Assembly: GCA_004794785.1 (NCBI GenBank) | Contig: SJOL01006406.1 | Coordinates: 151,793 to 215,792, forward strand | Source: Opisthorchis felineus | Taxonomy: Eukaryota; Platyhelminthes; Trematoda; Opisthorchiida; Opisthorchiidae | Length of the DNA: 64,000 bases | Direction: 5' to 3' | In this document: positions 51,601-62,308 of the stretch, one piece after another | How positions within the stretch are numbered: the stretch's first letter is position 1 | Layout: each line of letters starts with the position of its first letter | Notes under the pieces: generated by a model | Databases searched by the model: none | What the model was told of the DNA's origin: nothing | Seen by the model: only the letters and a program-made list of their open reading frames with translations | Made by a program: the position numbers and the translations under genes

Positions 51601-51769
51601 AGTAAATGACATTTCCATACCGTCTGCACATAGTTGAACTTTTTTCTTCATGGTTTAGTTAGCATTTTTAAAGCAAAACCGGAATCCCTCACTTGAGCCG
51701 CAAATGACTTGCCCTCATAGGAATTGCCAGATCCCATTCTTTGTTACTGTAAAGAATTACGTTTTAGCT
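39601..51769. other. Longest stretch without recognisable genes
   Basis: Twelve kilobases without a readable domain. A weak hammerhead-like sequence on the plus strand at 39689-39734 is treated as a finding. Open frames such as 45053-45250, 46340-46567 (minus), 49245-49627 (minus, overlapping) and 51085-51552 (plus, 155 codons) have no motif I recognise. This could be intron or intergenic DNA with old repeats. Confidence 0.35.
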
Positions 51770-52206
51770 ACTAAGTCTGGGTTAGGCCATGTATTGCAAA
51801 TGTGGAACCATCATTTGCCGAAGAGCATGCTGTTTTCCATGTTCGATTCAGGGTGGCGGAATTAGAGAGGTGGCCAACCGTTGACCTGGCAGAGGGGTAT
51901 GAAACAGATAACGATTCATTTGGGTGCTGTCGGGGCTACTCACCTAACAGGATGGGGATCGTGTGGTCCCCACTACGCCTGGTTGAAGGCGCCGCAAGAT
52001 ATGGCTGCTAACCGACGTCAGTGGCGTTATTGTTGTCAGTTCCCACCCAGGTGTAGGCACCTGGAATGATTGTAGTAAGGTAGCACTAAGTCCCTCCCCT
52101 GTCCTCCTTTATTCTTTTCTTCACAATAAGGCTTTCAAATAGATCATGGTTGTACGGCAGTGAAGCCTCAGTGTTGAACTTTAATTTCATGCTGTCCATG
52201 CTGTCC

Positions 52207-52278
<72 letters not shown>
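51770..52278 (+). mobile_element. 3' end of an RTE-like LINE with (ATG)n tail
   Basis: From 51782 one frame reads LGHVLQM, then after 30 residues a stop (TAG, 51863-51865), RGGQPLTWQRGMK, LTGWGSCGPHYAWLK and APQDMAANRRQWRYCCQF, ending at the TGA at 52067. These are the closing blocks of RTE-like LINE polyproteins (RWLGHVLRM, RGGQxxTWxRxMK, LxxxAQDRxxWR). The RT and endonuclease are absent: the copy is 5'-truncated, as is usual when reverse transcription stops early. A short 3' untranslated part with GTCCCTCCCCTGTCC is followed by the tail. There is only one in-frame stop in about 95 codons, so it is fairly young beside the gypsy relics. Confidence 0.85.
52207..52278 (+). repeat. (ATG)24 microsatellite, LINE tail
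   Basis: Twenty-four perfect ATG units, preceded by a duplicated CTGTCC-ATG. It sits at the 3' end of the LINE, where RTE-type elements often carry short tandem repeats instead of poly(A). A run of Met codons in one frame is a by-product, not a gene. Confidence 0.95.
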
Positions 52279-55200
52279 CTAATGATGACGTCGACGATGA
52301 TACTGAGTCTGAATCAAACAAGACTTTTGTTGGAACAACGTGCATTGTGGTATACACAGGAACCTGTCCATAATTTGTAGCTGAAAAATATCACGTAGTC
52401 TTTCAGCTACATTCCTATTGATTCATGCCTCACAGTGGCATACTACTTTCCAGATAGACTGCGCTGGATTTTCCAAGGCAAATGGGATAGGGACCGCATC
52501 ATCTTAGGCAAACACCACCCACGATAAAAAAAGAAACCACTGGTGAGGTTTCTGTGGATCTCAAACAAATTTTAAGGGTGCTGCTTTAGCCCTTCCACTC
52601 AGCCCTGGGAATTTTTCGGCCTGTGAGCAAGAACCATCTTCACTTGCACGATTTAACTGATTATAATAGCGGTTAATTCTTTGCGCAATGCGCCCTTTCC
52701 GAGGCGTCTTACAGTGATTACCCGTCAATGTAACGCACAATTCTATGTCAGTCTAAGGATCGCCTTCTAAGGCGATCATCAGCTTTAGAGTGTGCTATGT
52801 TTACTATAAAGCCGAATAATCCTCAATAAGCTCGTTGTATGGGTGCAAAATATTTTAGACAGTTAACTCATCTGGTTACAGTACACTATTTGCCGATCTG
52901 AATAGTTTTGCAACAGTCTGTTCCATTCCAACAGCTGAGAAAATTTGAAAAAGTTTGATATGCATTGGACATACAAATATCGATTTGGCTGGGCGCATTC
53001 AGTTTTTTGTTCTGCTACTTGTTTCAATAGGATAATATAAATATCAGGCTTATTTCGTTATCAGTAGAATACTAGAAGACCACTTTCATCCCACTTGAAT
53101 GTCTCACGCAATAGACAGCGTAAAAATCTTTTACCATCATCCCATGGGTAACAGCCTGAAGTTTTCGTTTAGATTAAAGGTGAATGACCATTAATCTGAG
53201 TAGTAGGATAAACCTGTTAGGGAAATATTGTATTGTAAAGAAGGGGTGTCACTTGCGAATGGAACAAAAATTACCAACAACTAAGACAACACATTGCGCA
53301 CCTTGACTTCGCTGTTAGCAAGCGAATGTTCTCGTTTTAAACGTGAAGCCGTGGCTGTAATGCATTATACCTCTATATGCATTTGGTAAAATGTTTTTTT
53401 TTGCCTCATTTGACAAGACTAGTTTATCTAGATGGATCTAGATGAAGTTGTCTGGCAATCATCAAAGTTCGAACGAAATTATCCACAAGTCTGCATTCAG
53501 ATGTGTACCTAAATTAGGCCGATATTCATATCGACTGAAGTTTACCCGCAAACAAATTTAGAAAACCCTTGTGGATGAACCAACTCTTTTCAGCACCTCA
53601 TCTTCAGGTTAGTAACTACATAAGCTGATCGGTGAATCAACTTTTGCGCAGCTACTTGTCACACTGTGCCATCCAAACCCAAGTTGTTTGGCCGAGGGTC
53701 CTCCTGTTGGGATATTCAACATTTCACACTAGACCAGGCTTTGGTACCATCCGGCTATCAAAAGATTTATGATTCAAACTGAAAAATGCAGGCAGAAAGA
53801 CAAAAGTTCAACGCAGCATTTCTCTATACTACGGCTTGTGGTTAAAAATGTCTACAGTTGCACCTGTATATTACGTTTGTCGATAGAATTTCCAAAAAAT
53901 ACCCTGGTTTCGGCAATAATCCTTGTGACTGTGAAACAGGCGCTTTTAAACCAAGCGCTTTTTCTGGCTGAGATAACCATTGAACTCCAGTTAACTAGTT
54001 CATAACTTGTCAGTAGCACCACCAAAACTGACCTTAATAGCTAAGCCTCTAAGTGTATGTCTAGAATTCGTTCTGCTTTACTGACTCGACTTAAACTGTG
54101 GAGTGTGTGATTTGTCTTCTGGAAGAGGGCGCAAAAAATTCGTCGTCGAAGTCGTCCCCCCTTGGGTGTTTCTCCCATACAGAACTAGCGTATCACTCAT
54201 GGAAACTGATTGGCGCCAGGTTTTCAACCGATCGTTAGTTGTTACTCTTTATGCACATTTTCAATCAAATGAGTAAAGTGAATAACAATCCCTGGAAAAA
54301 AACGTGACAGAACAACAGCCGTTTCACTTCCAGCATAAGATTCTACCTTAATCTCTAAAGGCCTGGCTTGAGAGCTTATGCCCAACTAATGTTTCCTAGG
54401 GTAGAAAGCCGCCATTGTCTAAAACCTTCGCATTGTGTCTTGATTGATCAACCGTGATAGGAGCATCAAGTTATTTTCACAACAATAAATCTTCATGGGA
54501 TTACGTAAAAATGAGAGCAGGGAACGAGAGCATACTTATCGTGACATCTTGAAAATCAAGCAGGGATTATTCAGCAAGGTGGCACCCGGTAAGCTCATAA
54601 CTGTCTTTACCCACGGGTTACTGAAACTGCACCAGGGAGGAGTTAGACGAAGAGTGTGAAAATCTTCGTAAGACGGTTTTACAGATAGCCATTTTGATTG
54701 ATCAGTTATCCTGCTTTGACAGAAGACGTTTAATCGGCAACAGTGAACGTTTTCAGTAGCCTGTTTGCCCTATGATAAGACCTAGGAAAGGAGTGGGAAA
54801 TAATCGACGAATTTATTTCTGGGCGAAATTCGAGATTTGCGAGTTCTTGTCCAGTCGAAGAAGCAAGCTATGAGTTTAATCATGTTGTTTTTAAAAAGAT
54901 AAGGTTTCTGAGAACGTCAAGTCATTTTTACACAATTTAGACTAATTAAATATGCACACATATATTGGTCTGTCGAAAACGAAGTGAAATACCAACAAAA
55001 GTTACAAACAGTTTCCATTAACAGTTTCCATTAATTTTGCTGGCATCCAAAACCTTTGCACTAACGGCTTCTAGTAGAACTGAATAACCCGATCAGGATA
55101 TTTAGGCAATATCGCGTTAGGGTTTTGTCTGCAGGTTCACATGACTTCATGTAATGACATCTGCAATGTCCGATGACACGATTGCACAAATTTTCAACTC

Positions 55201-58200
55201 AGCTTTCATGAAATTGCCTCTTTCACATGCGCCTTTGGACGTGTTTCACTAGGATCACCGTTCGCTTGCCATGATGCGCAGTTTTCGTCATAAAGTTTCC
55301 AATGTTTCCGAATTTTAATTAGTCCTCATGTAATTCCTAACTTAGTGAGCCCGTAAATATTAGTTGTGTACAACTTGTCTCGATGGTCCGTTTATACACA
55401 CAAATTCCGTTATACGACCTACCTTCTGTGTGATTCCTAGTGCAGTCGTTGTATCTGAGTTGTTTTTGAGTACAAAATGTCACTCCTTAAGTCTACAGTT
55501 CCCATCGCAATCTTCCCCATTTTATGGGAGCTACTCTAGTTTTGGATATACTTTCCATCTGGGATATTTGCTCAGGTGGTATTGTTTATACACTTACTGG
55601 GTGTAGCCACAGAAAAACCTACACTACTTAATTGACGTTTTGTTAGGTAAACCCGTTATTTGCTTTCCTGAATTCTTTTGTTGACTTCCTATTAAGTGGT
55701 TTTCTGGTCTAGCTCTACTGTGGACAAAGCATTTATTTCGTAGTAATTATATGAGTGATCACCAGGGTAGTCTTCTGACAGATAGTTTTGGACTGTATCG
55801 GTGTCATTTACTTTGTTCAGCTTGGAAGATATGAGTTTCTAATTTTTCTCATCTCTGCTGCGATGCCATATGTGTATTTAACTAACTTGGTCGCTGGTAC
55901 AAATAATTCTACCATGCATATCTAATCACATCAAAGAAACCATCTACACAAAGCTGGCTATCTTCAGTGAAGTTGGAAATCTGTTTAAGGCCCTTTGTAA
56001 CTATGGTGCTCAAAGAGAGGATACTGAGGAGTTCCTCGCAAAAACAAAGGCTGACAGAAATTCCACTATCTCTTTCATCTTCGGGCAAAATTTTGACTAT
56101 TCAAGTAGAAAGCCCACCGGTCCTTTACGATTTCGTTCCTGTTTTTTTATCAGGACTAAAACATAATAATTTGTTCTGGGAATATCGGACCATTTTTCGT
56201 GTACATAACAGGTTTACCAGCATTATATAAGAGCCTTTTGTTGTTGCCGCGACCGCACCCACCTGAATCACAACGTGTGAAGAGGCAAACATGTTCACAC
56301 AAAAAGCGACATACTTTGTTTGACTATAGCCGGGAAAAAAGACACCGGAAATATCTCATCTTTTAGAATAGCAACGTTATGTAGTTGCACAGGAAAGCAA
56401 CATCTACCGGAAAATCCTTGTTTCAGGGGCGAAAATTTCGTAGCACTATATCTACCAGTGTTTCTCAAGCTTTCGCTACAAGGATTTGCATTCGTCGTTT
56501 CATTACCCTTATGCTTTGCCGCCCGGTAGAAATAGGCGGAGAAGATACAAATACTGGTTAGACCATAACTCTACAGCTCTCTGCAGACAGAAATTTTTTG
56601 AGGTACTGAACTGATTTTGCTGTCCGGAGGCTGTTTTTATTTGTGGCAGTTGTGTCCAGCTTGGACAATCTGAGACAGCAACTGATGTTTGCCTTGAAAA
56701 CGTAACTTAACTTAAGGAGTAAGTGTGGTTGAGGCCATTCTATGGGTTCAACTTTCAAAGACATTTTATTATGCTGCAGCACTTATTAGTTCCATCGCAT
56801 CCATAAGTTCTGGATGACCCACATGTTGCAATTCACAAAGTTATTATGTGTATTTAGTAAGAACTCAAGCAACAAATCATTCCTATAAGTAGTTAATTTC
56901 AGTATAAATTGTGACAATATTCACGGAACCCGTGGCTCAATCATACTGGGAAGAAATCAAGCTGAAATATCGATGAAGCGAACCCCGTCGCTTTTCGTTA
57001 TTCTAATCAGGTTAAAATAGCTCTCACTCTTTTCCGCATCAAATGAATTCATTCCTAGTTAAAAGATTTTACTGAGCCGTACAAAGTCTATCATTTGCAT
57101 AACTCTATCTATTGAGAAGTTTACCTAACATAAGTTGCGTAATTATCGTTTTGAGCCGGGAAAGCAAACTACCTGGTTGTGATGCAAGAGAATTCGATAT
57201 CACTTCACTATATTTATTTTGTTCCCAAAACGGTAAGTCCAGCTTATTTAACATTTCACTGCCGGATTTGCTTTCGTTACTTCCCAAATTATAAACATGC
57301 CTTTTTCCTCCTGCCGATCTTTCATTTTACCGAATGTTTTGGGGGTATTTACTTTACTATTTATTCAAATGCTGCTCAGCACAGTTCAATTCTCTTTGGA
57401 GTTCAGTCTTCAGGGTTGATCTGGTTGTTTGAAAAGATTCCGCAGAATTATGACCAGTAGACAGAATCATGCAACAGTGTCTCTGTTGTCTTCACGGATA
57501 AAGACGTAACAGTCTGTAGACATAATACACTACGTAACGGTGTAATTTATGACTGCCAACAAGCTACAGAACCGTACACCTGATAGTTGATGCTTGTCCG
57601 ATAAAACATATTACGTGGAATACAATGGTTTTGGCATCCATATTACTGTATTCGAAGTTTCTTTAATTTCGTTTTTGTATCGTCTGATTTCCTGTTCAAC
57701 ATGAATTTTGAATAATGAATGCACAATATTCAACCCTCAGAAGCAGGAATGGCCTTTCATACTTTGCTTCGTACTTTGCAAAAGTAATCACTAGTTTTTG
57801 ACTGCTCATCACTGCCTCCGATAAGTCAGTTTTTTAGTTATCATTATTATCATTATTGTCTACAGGGAAACCCATTTTGTTCCTGATGTAAGATTTAACA
57901 TTCACAAAATGTCAACAGCACTCCAGAGTCTCTACTTATTACTACTAAGTATTTTTATTTCATGGAACATCTTCTTCTGTGTCAGCACAACTTGCAAAAG
58001 TATCGAATACAGTTAATTCGCTGAAAATTGTGGATCGTACAAAACGGGTTACCAGTCACTGTTCCAGACTAGGCTTCTGGAACATTTTGGAAAGTATAAA
58101 TTCAACCACCGAAATTCGGTTACACAATGGGTATGGTTTGTAAAAACCGTAGTAAAAGACTATCCTGGCCGGAATTTAACTTTCCAGTTAAAGAAGTTGG

Positions 58201-58385
58201 AGAACAAAGTAAAAACATGGTCGGTTTACTTATGAAACATTTCCAACGTTAACTTGGCAACCTTCAAGTATTCCTGCCGAGATTACAGTGCCCTTGTCTT
58301 CTCTAAACAAATGTCTAAAAATGATGTAGTGCATTAGGCAAATTTAGTCTTGTTTGAGTGATTTTTATCTGTTCATACTCAGCCT
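52279..58385. other. Spacer, nothing recognised
   Basis: No domain, RNA gene or shared repeat was seen. A 94-codon open frame without a start codon at 55882-56166 is at chance length. If the minus-strand gene at 58.7-59.9 kb goes on further left, its introns would lie here. Confidence 0.35.
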
Positions 58386-58391
58386 TTTATT
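58386..58391 (-). terminator. Possible polyadenylation signal AATAAA
   Basis: The minus strand reads AATAAA here, 325 bases past the stop codon of the exon at 58949-58716. It is the first such hexamer I noticed in a suitable place. The hexamer is common by chance in this sequence, so support is modest. Confidence 0.3.
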
Positions 58392-58715
58392 TACACAACT
58401 TCGATCACTGAGAATATGAGCAACCAAAAACGGTGTAATTTTCGTTCTACACCGAGAGCTTGAAACGCTTTTCAGAAAGTTTGGGACAGACTGATGGATG
58501 GGGTTTACAGGTGCATGTGCTTGTAGTATACATATGAACCTTCTAGTACAATGAATTCTGTGCAAACCAGGTTGTGCGTATATTATGCATACAACTGACT
58601 CCAAATCATAAGGTAAGTGAAGTTTGATGCTAGTCACGGGTGAAAGTGCTTGATGCAGACTGATAGAGGTAATTGCACAAAGAGAATTTTGCTGTATATT
58701 TGTGGTTGACAGTGA

Positions 58716-58949
58716 TTAATTATCTGCAGAAGACAGGGCCACGTTGGGATCAACTTCTGTGACGCATGACAAGGGTGAGTAAATATGGACAAACGGTAGG
58801 GCAAACGAAGCATGCACCTGCGGGAATGTGGAGAGACCTGTCGGTAACCAGATGGCTTTTGACACGGGCTGCCCGGATGCAGTACTGGTGTCCAGGCTAT
58901 CCTCGTTACCGCTGTCTCGATCGAGAGATCCCACACTGTTGCGCTTGCT
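58716..58949 (-). CDS. Last exon of an unrecognised host gene (candidate)
   Basis: The minus strand has a good 3' splice site at 58950-58951: a T-rich run (CGTTTTTGTTTTTCGTGC), then ATCAG. From 58949 the frame is open for 77 codons to a TAA at 58716. The protein starts SKRNSVGSLDRDSGNEDSLD and is rich in Ser, with acidic residues near the start and a more hydrophobic middle (SFALPFVHIYS). It begins exactly at a codon boundary, which matches the phase at which the exon to the right ends. No good donor site was seen inside, so it is taken as the last exon, with a possible AATAAA downstream. I do not recognise the protein; no domain or catalytic motif is visible. Another frame overlapping it on the same strand is also open but does not fit the splice phase. 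Confidence 0.45.
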   Translation of the reverse strand, partial: SKRNSVGSLDRDSGNEDSLDTSTASGQPVSKAIWLPTGLSTFPQVHASFALPFVHIYSPLSCVTEVDPNVALSSADN

Positions 58950-59478
58950 CTGATCGATGGGAAGCACGAAAAACAAAAACGATACAAAATGTAATTAGTC
59001 CATTTATATCATTTTTTCTAGCGAGATGATTGAAAGTCAGTAGAAGAGTGACTCCGAAACAAATCTCTAATCTGAACTATCAGTATGGCGTTCCGAAGCT
59101 AATGCCATGAATTACAGGGTATTACATTGTTCTTGCGAGAGTGGTTCCTCTAGATTATCAAGTGTCAGGTTAAAAATTAAAATGGGAAAACAGAACAATC
59201 GGCGAATTTAACGCAAGCGTTATCCAGGTTGATCCCTTAATTTGATGGATCTCATTTAGTTTGGAAATATAAATATCTTTTTAGCAATTCTGTGGTTTAC
59301 AGGATTACAGTGTTTTCGGGAAAAGTTCAGTTACAGCTACATACTCTGAAGATATTTCATTTTTTCACGATATCTAGTAGTCAGCCAACAAATTGCGCCT
59401 CAGTCGCATTCGTTGGCAGCATTGTGGCCGGATTTTAGGGTAATGATCATAACGGACACCTGATTTTAGTGTACTCAC

Positions 59479-59945
59479 ATGTTTTGGATGAAGACACATA
59501 TGCTGAACTTCCGTAGGATGTCCACGGGTTGAGGTAGGAAGCGTTCCGTATAAGTACTTCACCCCAGTGTTGTTCGTTTGTGGCGGCTTAACTTTGCCTG
59601 CTGGGTTAGCTTGTTCATCTGCGGTGTATAATATAATGGGTTCAATTGGGGGAGAGATCGACCTAGCTAAAACCAATGGAGCCGTCACCAAGTGAGGAAC
59701 GCTATCACTGCCGGAGCACACCATTTGCACTTGCTGAAGTTGTTCCATGGCTTGGTTGCTTGTACAGGGCTGGACATTCAGCAGGTGCAGTGCAGTTGGG
59801 TTGTAGGGTAAAACTCTCTCAGTGGGCAATGAGCTCAGCAAAGAAACTGTGCCTTCATCATTTGCCGTTTCCGAGGACAGCTCTTTCATCACCCAGGAGT
59901 TGGATCTTGACATTCGTTTTAATGTCTTAACCGAGCTATCGATGC
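59479..59945 (-). CDS. Internal exon of an unrecognised host gene (candidate)
   Basis: The minus-strand frame around this exon is open for 215 codons, the longest in the window and longer than expected by chance. It is bounded by a strong acceptor (TTCTCCTTTTCAG, AG at 59947-59946) and a near-perfect donor (ACAT, then GTGAGTAC, GT at 59478-59477). Between them lie 467 bases: two bases finishing a split codon, then 155 codons, ending at a codon boundary. The protein runs from IDSSVKTLKRMSRSNSWV through ILYTADEQANPAGKVKPP to MCLHPKH. It is rich in Ser, Thr, Pro and Gln with no membrane segment, suggesting a disordered region of a larger protein. No family is recognised. The preceding exon, which must supply one base of the first codon, was not found. 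It joins in phase with 58949-58716 across a 529-base intron. Confidence 0.55.
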
Positions 59946-62107
59946 CTGAAAAGGAGAACAAAAGAGTAGCAAGTTTTATCTTTTTCCTTTTGAGCACTGG
60001 AGATGGCATGGTAAGTCCCAAAAGCTTAAATTGTCGGTTTATCCTCTCTGCTTGTTTTTTTTTTTGAGATTAATATTCCGTTGTTTGTGCTGATTGAAAG
60101 GCGTGTGATCAACCAGAATCATGGACCAGCACTTCCCGTTTCGGAAGAAGTACTTTGTGGTTTTCGTTTTCATTTTGTGAAAAGTTTGGGAAAAATCGGT
60201 AGATCTGTTTTTGGGCGATGTTTCGCTTTTGACACAAAAGCTTCGTCAGTTCAGATGACTAAGTTCGAGGTTGGTCAAGAGTTAAGGCGGAAGAGGAACC
60301 AATCCGTTACGTCAAGCTAAATCTGTGTTTGGTGCCGGTCAAGGGATTTGTGTGTTAGGGTGGACCACCAAGTACTAAGCCAATGGAGAAACCTACATGG
60401 ATTTGGGTTCAGCTAAGAGTCTAGTTCTTCCGGTTCGGTTCACGTGAAGATCCCTCTTGAACCTCTTTTGTACTTTTCGTCCGTCCGTGTGGTGAGCTAG
60501 TGCTACGATAGTTGTGTAGGGGAGAGGGATTCTGTTAACTCTGGTAGGGTTGGGATTTCTACCCCTTTTTTTCCTAATGATTCTACATGCATTGACAACC
60601 ACATACAGTCACCTGTCAACTCGGCTTATCTAAGACCGCTCTCCGTACGTTCGCCAGTTCCACACCCACGATTTTATGCACGCTGTCATGCTTCGTAAGT
60701 TGCACCGCCTCGACCCGACTGGATATCAAGTGGTCGTTTGAATATCTGTTCGTAATTTTCAGCTAAACTACTTCCTCTTATAGAGTTGAACCAGACATTC
60801 TTTTCATTAGCTGTTTTGCTCTGCAATGAGCTTGTTGGATGTATCAAGCTGAGGAAATTTTACACATTCTTCGGAGTCCTTTTTTCCCGCATTTATTAGT
60901 CATTATGGGACAATCAAGCTTCTCAGTCAAAAGACGTACACTTTTCACTTGATTGCTGGCTGTCCGTCAAATGACGTTTTATTCTGCGCCAATCTGATGC
61001 CGAGTGGATTTAGATTCTTATCCAAGAGCCTCCTAGTTGTTAATGCTCTACCTCAAACAGGGACCCCAGCTCCTGCAGGGTTTCAGATAGTAATAGTAAG
61101 AGCCTGTGCAGGAAAATGGGTTGACCGAGAGAGATTTAAGTTTATATTTTGACCAATCTGTTCCAAATCGCTGTTGAGGTATGGGCGGATTTTTCCTTTG
61201 GATAGCGCAAAGGAATGAAGCACTGTGGAAGTAGGTGATCGCAGCCAACATAGGCACCCCCAGAACGAACAACATCCAATAAATGTCTTAAGCTAACTAT
61301 GGCTGATGGTGATGTGACCTCTTTTCCTTTAATGTTGGCTTGTACATTAGGAGCAAAATGTAGCCAGGTGGTTTCGGTTGCTTCGGAAGTTGATGCGGCG
61401 CGGAAACAGTGTGACCAATATCAGGCTCCAACCGCTTCACTTCAGCTTTCGGGACTTAGCAGTGCTAAGTCAACCTACTTGAGCGGTAATGGTTTCAGCA
61501 TCCGGAACAATATGTGTTTCTAGTCCACCGTAATAAAGCACTCAAAACACAGTAGGAAGTTTCTTTAGGGATGCCAGAATATCAGTCTTTTGGGGCGTAA
61601 ACAGGAACGAGTTACAGGCAACGGTCACCAACGCTTTTGAAGGATGGCTTTCCAGGCACTTCTAAACGAACCACGTAAAGGTGACTAGTAACGGGTATCT
61701 GATTGAGTAGAGGTCTGCCCGACGGTTTAGGACAATATCAAACTCGGTGGAACACGTCAATTCCGTTTCTGGAGGACCAGAGGCGCGTGACCGGATGCGC
61801 CTGGGAGAACTTTTCAACAGATATAATTGGACCTTGGGTTTTTGACTGAAGTAATAAATCACACATCAGTGGCAAACAAGCACGACCTGTATGTAGGAAA
61901 CCCTTGCTGTCCAGAGAGAGAGAGAGTCAACGTAAAATACTGTAAGAAATACTGAGCAGCGAATTTCGAAGAAAAACTTCAGTGTCCATAACCGTGTATA
62001 GGTTACGGCTTCCTAACTGAAAGCTGACAAGTTAATGACTTTGGATTAACAAAGTATCCATCCAAAGGCAGTTTCAGTTCATTTTCTTGGCGGAACATGC
62101 CATGACT
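59946..62107. other. Upstream of the exon pair; no further exon found
   Basis: Earlier exons of the minus-strand gene are expected to the right, but none has a donor in the needed phase that I would trust. Open frames at 60393-60602 (minus, Arg/Lys-rich) and 61299-61523 (plus, 74 codons, starting MADGDVTSFPLMLAC) lack recognisable motifs and could be chance or old repeats. Confidence 0.3.
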
Positions 62108-62308
62108 GAGTTCGCTGAAAATTCTTCTATAACCCGTGACCAGTTTCGCCATTCTTGGGGCTCACCAAGTATGTGTAGTTCCCGAGGTTCTCTCAACTGT
62201 AGGTCTTACTTGGACCCAAATTGGAAGCAATTCGCAAAACACTTCCTTGCATACAATTTTGGCTTTAAGGGAAACTCAGCTGAATCCAGCTGAATTTCTT
62301 GTTTATGC
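62108..62308. repeat. Composite repeat, copy B: hammerhead-like core plus single arm
   Basis: CTGAAAATTCTT at 62115 lies 23 bases before GACCAG, the same distance as in copy A. The core is followed after 65 bases by the second module (62234-62308), with GCAAAACAC, CCAGCTGAATTTCTTGTTT and no palindrome. It is clearly a copy of the family, diverged by many substitutions. No open frame here is meaningful. Confidence 0.75.
62134..62175 (-). ncRNA. Hammerhead-ribozyme-like motif (copy B)
   Basis: On the minus strand GGCGAAAC (62143-62150) keeps the second core strand intact, and ACTGGT then C keeps the stem III palindrome (with one wobble pair) and the cleavage-site base. Stem II is GCC/GGC around CCAAGAAT. 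The first core strand is damaged: CTTGGTGA (62162-62169) in place of CTGATGA. It therefore complements copy A: each keeps the half the other has lost, so the shared ancestor fits the full motif. Confidence 0.6.

Noticed and set aside
52150..52380. Open frame of 76 codons with 24 Met in a row
   Set aside because: It is the ATG microsatellite at the LINE tail read in one frame.
55882..56166. Open frame of 94 codons without a start
   Set aside because: Chance-level length; a possible acceptor (CTATCTTCAG) inside it has no matching donor in phase.
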